Positions 1 to 11,612 of a stretch of DNA of 64,000 nucleotides are shown piece after piece. The notes below the pieces were generated by a model. It was not told the origin of the DNA. It made no database searches and saw only the letters and a list, made by a program, of their open reading frames with translations. This DNA is from Chamaecrista fasciculata (Eukaryota; Streptophyta; Magnoliopsida; Fabales; Fabaceae), in assembly GCA_003254925.1 (NCBI GenBank), contig QANZ01037782.1:101699-165698 (forward strand). The letters are read 5' to 3'. A program made the position numbers and the translations under genes. Each line of letters begins with the position of its first letter. The first letter of the stretch is position 1.

Positions 1-235
1 TTTCCATTATCAATTATCAATTCTACCCCTATACAATTTAAAAAAACTCATATATATTTCAACCAACCACAATCATTACATACCCTTTTTCATAATTTCA
101 CATCCTATTTTTTTCATTACATCTCAAACTAATCCAAACACCATTTTCATTACATTTTCATTACATAATTTTCTCATTACCATTTCATTACATAAAATTA
201 TCATTTCATTACCTACTTCTAATCCAAACACACCC
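1..235 (-). mobile_element. Terminal part of a Tourist-like (PIF/Harbinger) element, cut by the window edge
   Basis: This stretch reads as the reverse complement of the first ~235 bp of the element at 50597-51925, including the runs of 'cattacat'-type words and the end CCAAACACACCC. The flank is TTA (236-238), which fits the TAA/TTA target duplication of PIF/Harbinger elements. The other end lies outside the window. It carries no coding capacity. Confidence 0.75.
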
Positions 236-360
236 TTAGCCAGTTAAATTCTCTTCTAAGCGTTTACCAAAAAAAAAATAATTCTCTTCGAAGCAATTGT
301 CGTATTAACAATAATAAGAAAAACACAGTTGTGGAATTTTAAGTTTATATATTATTATTA

Positions 361-627
361 GAGTAAATTAACAATTTTGTCCCTAGAAGATCACCAAGCT
401 GCCAACTCAGTCCCTGAAAGATTAAAATGTACATTTTAGTCCCTAAAAGATCAAAACGGTATACTAATTACTCCTTTTTATGTACTAAATAGTATACCGT
501 TTAAATCTTTCAAGGACTAAATAGTATACCATTTTAATCTTTCAAGGACTAAACTGTATATTTTAATCTTTCAGGGACTGAGTTGGCAGCTCGGTGATCT
601 TTCAGGAACCAAATTGTTAGTTTACTC
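361..627. mobile_element. Mutator-like MITE, family A copy 1
   Basis: The ends are inverted repeats (GAGTAAATTAACAATTTTGT at the left; the right end reads the same with few changes on the other strand). The interior holds 'agtccctgaaag' style motifs in both directions. The 9-bp flanks are identical (TTATTATTA at 352-360 and 628-636), although that word is low-complexity. A second copy lies at 8705-8942. It is non-coding. Confidence 0.8.
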
Positions 628-648
628 TTATTATTATCATTGATATAT

Positions 649-1037
649 AGAAAAAACCTATTTTTTGGTTCTTGAATTGTTATTGAGTCAACGATTTAGT
701 CCTTGAATTATAGGAAAATATGAATCTGAATTATACACCACCATCAACTTTTTGATCACTGAATAATAGAAACATGCGAATCAGTCCCTGAATTTGACAC
801 CATCATCAACCTTTTAGTCCCTAAATTGTAGAAAAATGCGAATCAGTCCTAAATTTTACACCATCGTCAACCTTTTGGTCCCTGAGCTGATTTGCATTTT
901 TCTACAATTTAGGAAACAAAAGATTGACGATAATGTAAAATTAAAGGATTGATTCATATTTTTCTACAATTTAAAGACCAAAAAGTTGACGGTGATGTAA
1001 AATTCAAGGGTTGACTCAGTAATAATTCAGGGACTCT
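649..1037. mobile_element. Mutator-like foldback MITE
   Basis: The two halves are inverted copies built around 'tagtccctgaatt' and 'caccatcatcaac' words. The segment is flanked by identical 9-bp duplications TTGATATAT (640-648 and 1038-1046), the size typical of Mutator-like elements. It lies 12 bp from the duplication of the preceding MITE. It is non-coding. Confidence 0.75.
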
Positions 1038-1046
1038 TTGATATAT

Positions 1047-1430
1047 ATGATCAAGCCTTACCCTCGATCTCTAATGGGTCGCCTAACTTGTTTGCCTCTT
1101 ATTCATCCTTCGACTGCTTGATTGCTCAGTGTCACTATTTCAGGATATATATATATAGATTCATCATTTATCAAGTATGTGTCGAAAAAAGTATTACAGA
1201 ACTCTTCTCTTGTCATGCTTTCTGCAATATTCACCAAATTAAGATCCACGGGACAAAGAGCTGTCTGTAGAAGCATCAATTATTATTATTAATTAATTTT
1301 ATTATTATTATTATGACAACTAAATATATAGATATATATATAGTCAGAGAGAAGATCTGTGATTGCCTGTCAATGATCTGCGTACCTCACGATCCGAATC
1401 TCTGACCACATTACCGTTCCCCACGGATGA
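1047..1430. other. Intergenic, no gene seen
   Basis: AT-rich sequence with a short TA run. The small open frame here (1088-1270) has no recognisable similarity and no supporting context. Confidence 0.5.
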
Positions 1431-1577
1431 GGATCCTCTGCCGTACCGCACGGCGTGCGGTGCGGCAGGGACCAATGGGGGAGCGCCACGTGGGCGCCCC
1501 CTGCACACGTGGCGCCACGTGGCGCTCCCCTATTGGCCTCTGCCGCACCGCACGCCGTGCGGTACGGCAGAGGATCC
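1431..1577. repeat. GC-rich 147-bp hairpin (MITE-like) carrying three G-boxes
   Basis: The arms run from GGATCCTCTGCCG at 1431 to the mirrored CGGCAGAGGATCC ending at 1577, about 62 bp each with only a few mismatches. The GC content is far above the surroundings. CACGTG occurs at 1487, 1506 and 1516. No target duplication is evident. The open frames that cross it on both strands are by-products of the palindrome. Confidence 0.75.
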
Positions 1578-1888
1578 GGTGCCGTTCCCCACACCTATCC
1601 TTACCCTCTTACTCTCTTCAGTCAAACACACAAACTAATGCAAACTAAATTAAACAAAGCCTTTTTATGTCTTCTTCTATTTGTTTTTATCCTCCTTTTT
1701 TCTATATATATATATATATATATATATATTCTAGTATTTCTCACAAATTCTAGGAAGTTTGCATAATTATGTGTGATGATTATAAGTTTGTACGCATTAC
1801 ATCAAAAGTTAGTTGTTAAGGTTGATGAGTCTAAAATTTTATAAAGTGCTTTATATTCAACAATCTTCCTAATGAAAGACTTATTATG

Positions 1889-2267
1889 TAGCGTTTTGAG
1901 ATCTGAGTGAAGTGTCACATAGTAGAGTTTCGTTGGCTCTTGTGAGGGATGCAATGTAACGAGTCCCACAACAGCGAAGTTGTTGAGTGTAAAACACCTT
2001 ATAAGACTTTAGATTCTCCAACTTCAACAATTAACTTTTGGAGAACGATGCTTTCATTGAAACGTCGATCGAACTGGAGAGGGCTACTTATAAAGGAGTT
2101 GACTAGCGTTTTGAAACCCGAGTGAAGCATCACAAAGTGGATTTGCTAGGAATGTCGGCTCTTGTGGGGATGCAAAATTTAACAGGTCTTACATCTGCAA
2201 TGTTGTTAAATGTACGACACCTTATATGACTAAGGCTCTCCAACCTCAACAGTTATAATTTTTGGAG
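1889..2267. repeat. Diverged tandem duplication, two ~155-165 bp units
   Basis: Unit 1 (1889-2043) and unit 2 (2104-2267) share the same order of words: 'tagcgttttga', 'gagtgaag', 'ggctcttgtg', 'gttgtta/gttgttg', 'acaccttata', 'tctccaac.tcaac' and 'ttttggag'. The phrase resembles the stress or LTR-type 'gtcccacat' sequences common in plant repeats, but no element ends are visible. Confidence 0.6.
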
Positions 2268-2754
2268 TGTAATTCTCCTAAGGACTTATACTTGTCACAT
2301 TATGTGTGGTAGCTAGCATGATTTCTTATTTGGTTTAGTTTTCCAAAATCATATCAAAGCTTGAAAATTAAATTCTAACGACAAAGAACGTAAGCACTAA
2401 TTAAACCGGAGACGTCTGTACCCAAAGATAATTTTGTTGTCGTCGTTGTTGTTGTTATTATTATTATTTTAGTTTGATGCTTGAGTTGAGAGTTGAAAAA
2501 GCTAGGACATGCAAAAGCAGAGAAATGTTGTCGTTGGAATTTGAAGCAGCACTAGTGCTGGCTGTGATTTTTTATTAAATATAGAAAATAATCTAATATG
2601 TATTATAAAGTTCATATTTTGTTTTAATTTACTTTTCAATTTCACATTTTCACCTACAATTTTACATATTAATTAGAACTTTTAAATAGTAAATAGTGAA
2701 ACAAAGTTTGAAAGCTTCTTCTTCTTAACCTAAGTTTGCCATATATTTTTATTT

Positions 2755-3212
2755 GGCTAAAGTGCACTTTTGGTCCCATAACTTTGGCAAAGGTTTCAAT
2801 TTGGTCCCATAACTTTTTTTGTTGCAATTTTGGTCCCATAACTTGGGCAAAGGTCTCAATTTGGTCCCACAACTATTTTTGTTGCAATTTTGGTCCCATA
2901 ACTTCTAAAAACGTCTCACCGTTGGTCCTAAGCTGATTTCCATCCGTTTCATAACTTCACTCATATTTGTCACATTATAATCCAACTCAGTATGTCAGAT
3001 CATTTTTAGCGGCAGATAATGGATGAAAATCAGTATTGGGATCAACGTTGAGACGTTTTCAAAAGTTATGGGACCAAAATTGCAACAAAAAAAGTTATGG
3101 GACCAATTGAGACCTTTGCCAAAGTTATGGGACCAAAATTGCAACAAAAAAAAGTTATGGGACCAAATTGAAACTTTTGCCAAAGTTATGGGACCAAAAG
3201 TGCTCTTTGGCC
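2755..3212. mobile_element. Mutator-like foldback MITE, family B
   Basis: The inverted ends GGCTAAAGTGCACTTTTGGT and (right, reverse strand) GGCCAAAGAGCACTTTTGGT enclose repeated 'tttggtcccataactttggcaaagg' blocks on both arms. The flanks are perfect 9-bp duplications TTTTTATTT (2746-2754 and 3213-3221). It is non-coding; the open frames on both strands are the repeat itself. Confidence 0.88.
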
Positions 3213-3221
3213 TTTTTATTT

Positions 3222-3863
3222 TTACATTTACAAATTGCAAATTGTTTTTATTAATTTAATACTTGACTACATATTACAATAAGAATAAGTTATAGCACTT
3301 TCTAAATTTACCAATAAATATATGTAAGGGCGCGCATTACCAAAATACAAGTCAACAACACTCAAAGGTTGTTCGTGTCTGTGTATTCTAGATCATAGCC
3401 TCATACACGTACACCATTGAAATCTTAAATTAAAATTTTACGAAAAAAATAATACTATTTTAAATAAGGAGGACGAAGATTAATATACAAAAACAAAAAT
3501 AATGCCCATCTCAATCATATGTATATATAAAAATCATGGGGGGAAAAGCATTAATTTTTCGTTTTATTATAATTAAAGAGAATTTAATTAAGAAGGTCAA
3601 TGTAATATCCATCCCAATATATCAACGTATATAGTTCTATCTATTAATTTTTGCATGGTTACGTCACCTGCGGGATGAAGTTGAGAAGAAAGCGTTGAAA
3701 AAGCAATCACATAATTAAATAATATTCACTGGTCCACCTCAATAATTTCCCTCTTTTTTAAAATGATTAAAGCTAACGGAAAAGTGAAAGAAAAAAACTT
3801 TCTTATCATTTTCTCCATCGGAAATAAAATTTTGGAAGTTTTAACTTTTAAGTTTAAAAATTA
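3222..3863. other. Intergenic, no gene seen
   Basis: AT-rich sequence without a credible reading frame. The last ~35 bp are duplicated at 5600-5640 (see the element at 3864). Confidence 0.5.
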
Positions 3864-4289
3864 GGGGCCTGATTGGTTTAAGAAAATTTTTCCTGTTTTC
3901 ATTTTCTATTTCCATTTCTAGAATTCTATTTTCATTTCAAAATTTTCAATATTTAAGAAATATGTTTGTTTTATAAAGTTAAAAAATCGTTTCATTCATA
4001 TTTAAATTATGTTAACTTGAATAACACTAATTTTTATATGTTTTTAAGTTTGATTATAGCTAAATGATGATATTAACATGATTAAATAGTTTACTTTTGT
4101 GTAATGTTGCAAAATATCATAAGTTTGTTTTTGGAAATACTGGAAACGTCTTTTTGACGTTTCCTGTTTTCAGCCTGTTTCAGAAAATGTTTCCAGAAAA
4201 CATTTCTAAAAAAACCGTACAAAACACGTTTTCAGTCATATTTCCTGTTTTCAGTGAAAATGGAAACAGGAAACAGGGCAACCAAACAG
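3864..4289. mobile_element. Tourist-like MITE with a paralogous empty site nearby
   Basis: The ends read GGGGCCTGATTGGTTT and AACCAAACAGG, the common 'GGCCTGTTTGGTT' terminus of Tourist elements. The interior is rich in 'ttcctgttttca' words in both directions. The uninterrupted target can be read at about 5600-5690, where 'aagaaattag' runs straight into 'gtttgtcaattgg', while here the same flanks are separated by the element. Confidence 0.7.
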
Positions 4290-4346
4290 GTTTGTCATTT
4301 GGCCGGAGAACATTAGCTCATCCCTTAACTTTTAACTTTAAGTTTA

Positions 4347-5513
4347 GGCGAAAGTGTGAACTTAGTCCTGTAAGTTTACTTCGGATCCCAAATCAGTCCT
4401 ATAACTTTTTTTTTGTCTCCAATTTGGTCATGTTTCTTTGCTCCAGGTCCCAAATAAGTCCTATATATTTTTTTGTCTCAATTTTGGTCCCATATATTTT
4501 GAAAACCTCCCACCGTTAGTCCTCCGTCTATTTTAAATTACAGTTTAGTCCTAAAAACTTCAAGTCTCTTTCACTTTAGTCCTTGACTATCAAAATGAAA
4601 GTGAAAGAGCATCCCTGAAGATTCTCAAACCATACATCTTGGTCCCTAATCGACGAATTCTTCATGAAATGGAATAGAAATGAAAAAAAAACACAAATTA
4701 AAAGCAAATGACAAAGGGACCAAAACTGAAAACGCGAAAAATTTAAAACCCACCGAAAAACGTACGGAAATCGCCGAGAAACTCAAACTCATCCAAAAAC
4801 CTCAATCCTCTCTGAAATCTCACTCAAATAATCGCCCTCAAATGCTTTAAGAAAGAATTTTCAAAAATCCAAACTTTTGAGAAGGGAGGTGATAGAAGAT
4901 TACCTTACATTTGGTGATTTCGAGAGAGAAGTTCTGAAATCCCTTACATTTCTTCTATCACCTCCCTCCTTAAAAGTTTGGATTTTCGAAAATTCTTTCT
5001 TAAAGCATTTGAGGGCGATTATTTGAGTGAGATTTCAGTGAGGATTGAGGCTTTTGGATGAGTTCTTGAGTTTTTCGGCGATTTTCGTACATTTTTCGGC
5101 GTGTTTGGGGCATTTTACGGTGGGTTTTAAATTTTTTGCGTTTTCAGTTTTGGTCCCTCTGTCAATTGCTTTAATTTGTGTTGTTTTTGTATTTCTATTC
5201 TATTTCATGGATTAGGGACCAAGATGTAAGGTTTGAGAATCTTCAGGGATGCTCTTTCACTTTCATTTTGATAGTCAGGGACTAAAGTGAAAGGGACTTG
5301 AAGTTTTCAGGACTAAACTATAATTTAAAATGGACAGAGGACTAATGGTGGGATGCTTTCAAAGCATATGGGACCAAAACTGAGACGAAAAAAAGATATA
5401 GGACTGATTTGGAACCTGGAGCAAAGATACATGACCAAATTCAAGACAAAAAAAGTTATAGGACTGATTTGAGACCTAGAATAAAATTACAGGACCAAAT
5501 TCACACTTTCACC
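4347..5513. mobile_element. 1.17-kb near-perfect foldback Mutator-like element
   Basis: Almost the whole element is two inverted arms of roughly 550 bp with a short centre near 4930. Examples are 'gaaagagcatccctgaag' at about 4600 mirrored at about 5245, and 'atcgccctcaaatgc' at about 4830 mirrored at about 5010. The termini are GGCGAAAGTGTGAA and its mirror. Perfect 9-bp duplications TTAAGTTTA flank it (4338-4346, 5514-5522). No coding frame is present. A transcript would fold into one long hairpin. Confidence 0.9.
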
Positions 5514-5522
5514 TTAAGTTTA

Positions 5523-6222
5523 ATATATAGGACCACCTCATCATTTAACATTCTCATCCCTTAAAATTTTAGAAGTTTTTTTTTTTGCCAGAAAATTTTT
5601 AGAAGTTTTAACTTTTAAGAAATTAGGTTTGTCAATTGGAGAACATTAGCGCATCCCATCTCTATTTATAGAGAAATTTTAATTTATATTAAACGATGAG
5701 GTGGTCCTATATATTAAATACACATATGACTATCAATGAACGAATAAAAAGGAAAACGACACTAAAAAGAAAAAGACAAAATCCTTAAAAAAAATCTTAA
5801 ATTAAACAAACTATATATAATGGTCCCTACGATTTCATACCCTTTAAGAAGAAGAAGAAAATGAACTTTGGATGTTCCAATATAATGTGGCTGTAGATAG
5901 AATTTCTTAGCCCAAATGCGCCTCCAAAATGGGTGAAAAAGAATGAGAACCTCAACGGTCTGAATCCAGTGGTAACACTTCCACCTTAGGAAGCACACAT
6001 TTTTTATATTATGCAATGTGGAAGAAAAATATAATAGTATATATATTGAAGACAATAATTGAAGCAAACTATGTGTTGCAATTCCTAAGGTTCCCTTTGT
6101 TACTTTGTACTAGGATAGTCTACCACTTCAGTGGCAAAAAAAGTGCAAAAAAAGTTTCGCGAAGATGCCCTAGGATCTTAATTAGATGAGGGTTTGTGTT
6201 CTTGTGATTTTGGAATTTTTTT
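5523..6222. other. Intergenic, with inverted and duplicated flank sequence
   Basis: 'taggaccacctcatc' at about 5530 recurs inverted at about 5695, and 5600-5690 duplicates the flanks of the element at 3864-4289. The minus-strand frame at 5762-6067 has no recognisable family. I see no gene. Confidence 0.5.
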
Positions 6223-6659
6223 TAGTTCAAAGTGCATTTTGGTCTTTTACTCAAGTCTTAATTTGATCTCATAACTTATTTTATACACTTTTGGTCTCAT
6301 ATCTTTTGCTCATGCTGCAGATTGGTCTCATGTTGCATTTTTGGTCTCATATATTTGAGTCAAGTTACATAATTGATCTCATATATTTTGGTCAAGTTGC
6401 CGAATTAGTCTCATATCTTTGGGTCAGATATAGAATTAATCTCACATCTTTAGGTCAGGTGGGACTAATGACGAAATTTTTTACAAAGATATATATGAGG
6501 TCAATTCTGCAACCTAACCAAAAGATATGAGATCAAAAGTGATACGAGACCAAATATGCAACTTGAGCAAAAGATATATGACAAAAAGTGCAATAAAAAA
6601 ATTATGGTACCAAATTGAGATCTGAATAAAAGTTATGAAATCAAAACTACATTTTTACA
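6223..6659. mobile_element. Probable Mutator-like foldback MITE, degraded
   Basis: Imperfect inverted ends (AGTTCAAAGTGCATTTTGGT against the reverse of the 6640-6659 end) and 'ttggtctcatatctttt' words in both directions, like the other GGTCC-type elements here. No clean target duplication. Confidence 0.55.
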
Positions 6660-6990
6660 TTTGTTTTTATTTTATTCTCTTTTAACCAAATAAAAAGTTT
6701 CAATTTTCTTTTAATCTTCGAGATCCAAAAATTGGCAACAATGATGACATTTATTAGTGTTGTATCAACAATATTTAACAGCCACATTACCTGTGGAGAT
6801 CACATTAGGCTGACATTTTAAGGACTAACTACTAACTAGTTAACACTTGTGATAATATTTTGAGTATTAAATTGTTTATTTTTATTATTTAAAGAATAAA
6901 TCATAAAATTGTTAAAATGAAGATATAAAGAGGACGATTATGATGAGGCCTTTTTATCTCAGAAATGTGTATAAAGAAATATTTGTATAC

Positions 6991-7445
6991 TAGGGATGAC
7001 AATTTGGGTGGATCTTTAGGATATTCGTCCGAATTCACCCGTAAAAAATATTCGATATCTGTCGGATACCGAATATCAGATAGGGTACGGATATTAAAAA
7101 ATAAAAAATTAACTATCCGGTATCCGTCCGAAATGAACGGATAGTTAGGGTACCCGGTATCCGATATCCTATAATATTAATATTTTATTATATTTTATAT
7201 ATTTTTTACTATATTTTTAATTAATTTATTTTAATTAACGGATATTGGGTATCGGATATCCTATATATCCGATTTTTGAATTAGGATATCCTATCCTATA
7301 TCCATTATTTTAGGGTATTTCAGATATTTAGGGTACCGTCGGACACCGGATATCAGATAGGATATGATACGGATATTGGAAAGAATGAACGAATACATAT
7401 ACAGATAGTGAAAAAATGAGCTGATACTCAGCCGTTGCCATCCTA
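6991..7445. mobile_element. hAT-type MITE rich in GGATATCC/GATACCCG words
   Basis: The ends TAGGGATGACAA and TTGCCATCCTA are typical of a widespread plant hAT MITE group. The 8-bp flanks TTGTATAC and TTCTATAG agree at six positions. The interior is a long run of palindromic 'ggatatccgatatcc' motifs. It is non-coding. Confidence 0.65.
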
Positions 7446-7453
7446 TTCTATAG

Positions 7454-8447
7454 GATAGAATGAACGAATACATATACGGATATTGAAGCCAAAAGGTCTC
7501 ATTGAATGGCAAAGAGGGCAGTTGCAAAAACATTCATCCTCCCTGTAGCATTGACCAAATTGTTAATAATCGAGGGACTAAAAGAAAATTTCCTTATAAT
7601 ACAATCTATGAATCTCAAACTTGTGCTTTATTTTAAGTAACACCAAACTATTAACAAAAATCCAGTTTCTAGATAAAATTGCTCTTATATTGAAAATTTG
7701 AAGAAAAAAAAAAAAGACTAATGTGGCATTGGATTAACCAAATAACTAGTTCAATCAAGGAAAACAAAATTGACAATCTAGGTCAACATCATGTTTTTTT
7801 TTTTAAAATGTAAAGACAATTCATGTTAATTTTATGTTAAAAGGTCGAATCAGGTGGCTGAAACTAATTTTGTCGCTAATTAACGGTATATATTTAAGAA
7901 AAGCTGGTATACCCCCCATGAGATTCTTTTATAAATCCTTTTATCTTTGTTTAAAATTTAAACTGAAACCAAAGTTTGTAAGAAGAAAACAAGAATATTA
8001 TTTTTGTTCAAACTTGGGCAAAATAATACCGATTTAGGAAAGTAGAGGCAGCAATAGGTAGGGAATCTCTGAAATTGGCCTAAAGAAAGCATAAGCAAAG
8101 GTAGTAATCATAAATTTATAGAGTTTGCAAAATTAAATAAAACTAGAGAGAGGAAGATGGGACCCCGAAGCGCATGATCATGAGGTACCTCCATTGGGGC
8201 AGACCTTTTTAATTTCACCTTGGAGACACAAAAGAAAAGTGAAAAAGATGAACAAAAAGCTAAACACAAACATGGCAAAATGAATAAATATATAAATAAA
8301 TAAATAAATAAATAAGGGTAAACATCTCATTTCAATCATGGAATTGTAGAGTGAATTCATTTTTAGTTCAAAGTTTTTTGTTTTATTTTAATGCTAAACT
8401 TTTTCATTTACTCTACCGTTCATCCAAAATATAATTCTATTTTGTTT
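7454..8447. other. Intergenic, no gene seen
   Basis: Contains A-runs and an (aaat)n tract near 8290. The open frames at 7834-8037 and 8178-8360 have no family resemblance or splice context. Confidence 0.5.
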
Positions 8448-8676
8448 TTGCCATTATCTTTGAACTAGACATCTGAAATTTGTTTGAGTTGGCAGAAAGA
8501 AGAAGAAAAATCATCTTTCTTATAAAGAAAAATTAATCACAAATTTATCTTCATTTTGTGACTAATTAGAAGAAAGATTTTTCTTTCTCTCTCTTCTAAT
8601 TCACTTATCAAAACACGTATGATAAAAAATCATCCATCTAAATTCTAAACTATATTCAAGTCAAAGATAATAGTAG
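8448..8676. mobile_element. Small inverted-repeat MITE
   Basis: 'attatctttga' near 8452 is mirrored as 'tcaaagataatag' near 8665, and 'agaaagatttttctttctct' faces 'gaagaaaaatcatctttct' inside. A relative lies at about 20205-20392, cut by plastid DNA. Confidence 0.5.
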
Positions 8677-8704
8677 AAACTAGATGAAATCATGTTTTAA
8701 ATTA

Positions 8705-8942
8705 GAGTAAACTAACAAAATAGTCCTTTAAAGATCACCGAGTTGACAACTCGATCTCTGAAAGATAAAAAATGGTATACTAATTAGTCCTTTTTATGGA
8801 CTAACTAGTTTACGATTTTAATCTTTTAGAGATTAAAAAACATATCATTTTAATCTTTTAAAGACTAAACGTGTATTTTAATATTTTAGAAACCGAGTTA
8901 TCAGCTCGGTGATTTTTCATAAACTAGATTATTAGTTTATTC
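8705..8942. mobile_element. Mutator-like MITE, family A copy 2
   Basis: Same layout as 361-627: GAGTAAACTAAC end, 'gatcaccgagttgacaactcg' near the left and its mirror near the right. Perfect 9-bp duplications TTTAAATTA (8696-8704, 8943-8951) prove the ends. It is non-coding. Confidence 0.9.
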
Positions 8943-8951
8943 TTTAAATTA

Positions 8952-10170
8952 AATATGGTAAAAAAAAATTGAGGATCAAAAGAAATTTTATCCTATAATT
9001 TAAGTATCAAAATGACATTTTAATGATAAATAAATAAACAAAAATGAAAAATGATAGCATGACATGAGGATTGTTGATTGAGGATCAAAATGAGATTTTA
9101 ATGGAATGGAATCATGCAGGAATCAAGTAAAGGGATAGATGATAGGACCAGAGGTGAATAGGATAGGACGATGAAGGGTGGCTTTTGTGTTTTGTCCCTC
9201 TGACACTTTTGCACATGGGGATGGCTGCATGCTTCTTTTTCTTTATTTTCTTCATCTCCTTCCTTCTTCTTTCTTCTTCATCTATCATCTTCTTTTTCTC
9301 TCTCTTTCTTTCTGCATTTGAGAGAGGGACAAATATATTATATCTATTGTCCTCTCCATGATGATATATGGATGGAGATGTTTGTGTCTTTAATTTTTAA
9401 GATTGGGATTCACATCCACAAATTCAAATGCTCTCTTCATCATTCTTTTCTCTGACTTTTTTTTTCTTCTTCCTTCTTCTCTTTAGCATTTTGTCAAACA
9501 CCTTCCACTCATACAATATTTTTTCCCACCCCACTTGACCCTTTGTGTGTGGGGTGGTGTGGCCTTTGTCTCTTACTTTTTCTTTTTTTCTTTTTCTTTT
9601 GTACAGGCCCGTATTATAAATAACAGTGAATAAATATTTTTTTAAGAAAAAAAATTGAGAAGTGAATTGAAAATTTGGAATTATTGAATGGAAAAAAAAA
9701 AGGTATATGATTATTGAAGCGATGTATCTTTGTCTCGCCTGATTTGGATAATCAATGTCTTGCCTTTTATTTTACATCAACACTCTTCTTCAATCGTCAA
9801 CCTCAATGAGAGCAAATAAAGTTGCAAGCGTGACGGCGGTATATATTAAAATGATATCAAATTTATTTTTTTAATTTTAATTAATGTTTTTAACAGAAAA
9901 ATCAAATTAATGATAATTTAGTTTTTATAAGCTAATTCAATTTTAATCTTTTTGTATAAATATTAAAGTTGTCAAACTTTAGAGTTTAAATAGATAGATT
10001 GGTGAAGACAGTGTGAACTTAGGTTGTAAACTATTACGAGTTTACTTGCATAAATATATGAAGATTAATATAAAATAAATAAAATATATTTATAGTTTTC
10101 TTTTTGAAATCTAACTTGTATATTTGAGACTAAATTAAAATTTTGATAGAAAGAAAACAATAAAAAAAGA
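8952..10170. other. Intergenic with a long pyrimidine-rich tract
   Basis: About 9230-9600 on the plus strand is strongly T/C-rich (many 'ttcttcttt' and 'tctctctttc' words). The rest is AT-rich. No credible coding frame. Confidence 0.5.
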
Positions 10171-10709
10171 GAAAACTTACTATTTGGTCCCTTCTTTTTT
10201 ATTGAGTCAAAGATTTGGTCCCTTATTTATTGAAATAGACTACTTAGTCCCTCATTTATCATAATCGCTAACTATTTAATCTCTCAATTAGAATCTATTA
10301 AATTACTTGATGACGTGAATGTTAAATACTTATATGGCACCGTTAAATGCCACTTTGACATCTTAGTCACCTAAACCAATCAAACTCAGATAAACAAACA
10401 CAATTATACTAACTTAAAATTGAGTCAGAATCAAATATTTGTATTATACGTGAAGCTTTCATAAGACATAAACTATTGAAATATTCCCAAATGTCAAATC
10501 TTAGGTGGTCCTAAATAGTTAAATATGTGACATTTAACATACCACATGTGCACTTACCAACCACGTCATCAGAGTTAGTAGGGGAGATAGGCTACATGAA
10601 TTAACGAGTTGACATTTGTAAATTATTGAGGGACCAAATAATCTATTTCAAAAATATAGGGACAAAATAGTTGAAACTGCAAAAAAAGAGGGACCAAATA
10701 GTAGATTTC
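10171..10709. mobile_element. Mutator-like foldback MITE
   Basis: The ends read GAAAACTTACTATTTGGTCC and (reverse strand) GAAATCTACTATTTGGTCCC, with 'gggaccaaat' and 'atttggtccct' words on opposite arms. The flanks are A-runs, so the duplication cannot be judged. A related half-element lies near 58860-58915. Confidence 0.7.
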
Positions 10710-11557
10710 TTAAAAAAAAAAAAGTGTTATTTGTAAGATAGGAAATTGGGTTGAGTGAAGGTGGGGGTGGGGCCTTGAAGAAGGAGGGCAGAAAGTGGTG
10801 TGCATCCATGTGATCATGACACATCTTTCTTTAATTTATTATTATGGTATACGGAGAGAAGAGAAAGGAAAGGCCTCAAAGTCAATTTAAAAAGAGAGGC
10901 ATCATTCTAATTCTATTCTTTGTAATCATGAGATGAGATGTGAGAACACACCCATCATTTTTTCAAACTCCCTAATGGACCCACTCTTCCTTCTTTCTTC
11001 ACCATCTCCATTTTCTTTCAAATAAACCTTAAAAGAAGTTGAAACATGTTTTTAAATAATCCAACACTACAAAATATTTAAAATTTAGTTCTTGTCACAT
11101 CTCCTAAAAGCCTAAACCTTATTTGCTTCACTTGACATGCTCCTCTCCTACCATTACAGTAACCTATAGAATGAGTTTATAAGCCCTCTAAAAAAAACAA
11201 AATTATCAAACCTATTGTAATTTCTTTTTCTCAAAGATTAAAGTTGTACAATGTTGTTAGATATATTCAAAAAGAGATTAATTTGTGAATACTAAACTAA
11301 ACAATTTTTTTTTGTCAACCAAACAATTCAAAAACTAAAATGAGAGTATTGATATAATATATCAAAAAGTCTGTTTATTTTAATATTTTAAAGATTATTT
11401 TACCATCTAAAGGTCTCAAGTAGCAATTTCTCTGCCCATAGGCATATATCAATCTTCGATCAAACAGAATAATAAACAAAATTACCATATTATAATTATT
11501 GATAGAGAGGGAATGTATTAATTTGAGCAGCACACATAAATATATATCATATCTTCT

Positions 11558-11561
<4 letters not shown>
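10710..11561. other. Intergenic, downstream of the bHLH gene
   Basis: I see no gene or element ends. It probably holds sequence 3' of the bHLH transcript, which runs leftwards and stops coding at 11818. Confidence 0.45.

Positions 11562-11610
<49 letters not shown>
11562..11610. repeat. (CT)n microsatellite
   Basis: About 24 uninterrupted CT units, some 200 bp beyond the stop codon of the bHLH gene. Confidence 0.95.

Positions 11611-11612
<2 letters not shown>

Noticed and set aside
1363-1766. Arg/Pro-rich frames on both strands
   Set aside because: Shadows of the GC-rich hairpin; no codon or domain support.
2669-3259. Repetitive frames of the type GPITLAKVSIWSHN on both strands
   Set aside because: Translation of MITE arms.
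9230-9600. microRNA precursor
   Set aside because: Pyrimidine-rich tract with no matching arm; no known plant miRNA core recognised here or elsewhere by eye.
11562-11610. CRISPR-like array
   Set aside because: Simple CT microsatellite; no spacers anywhere in the window, and the DNA is plant nuclear.
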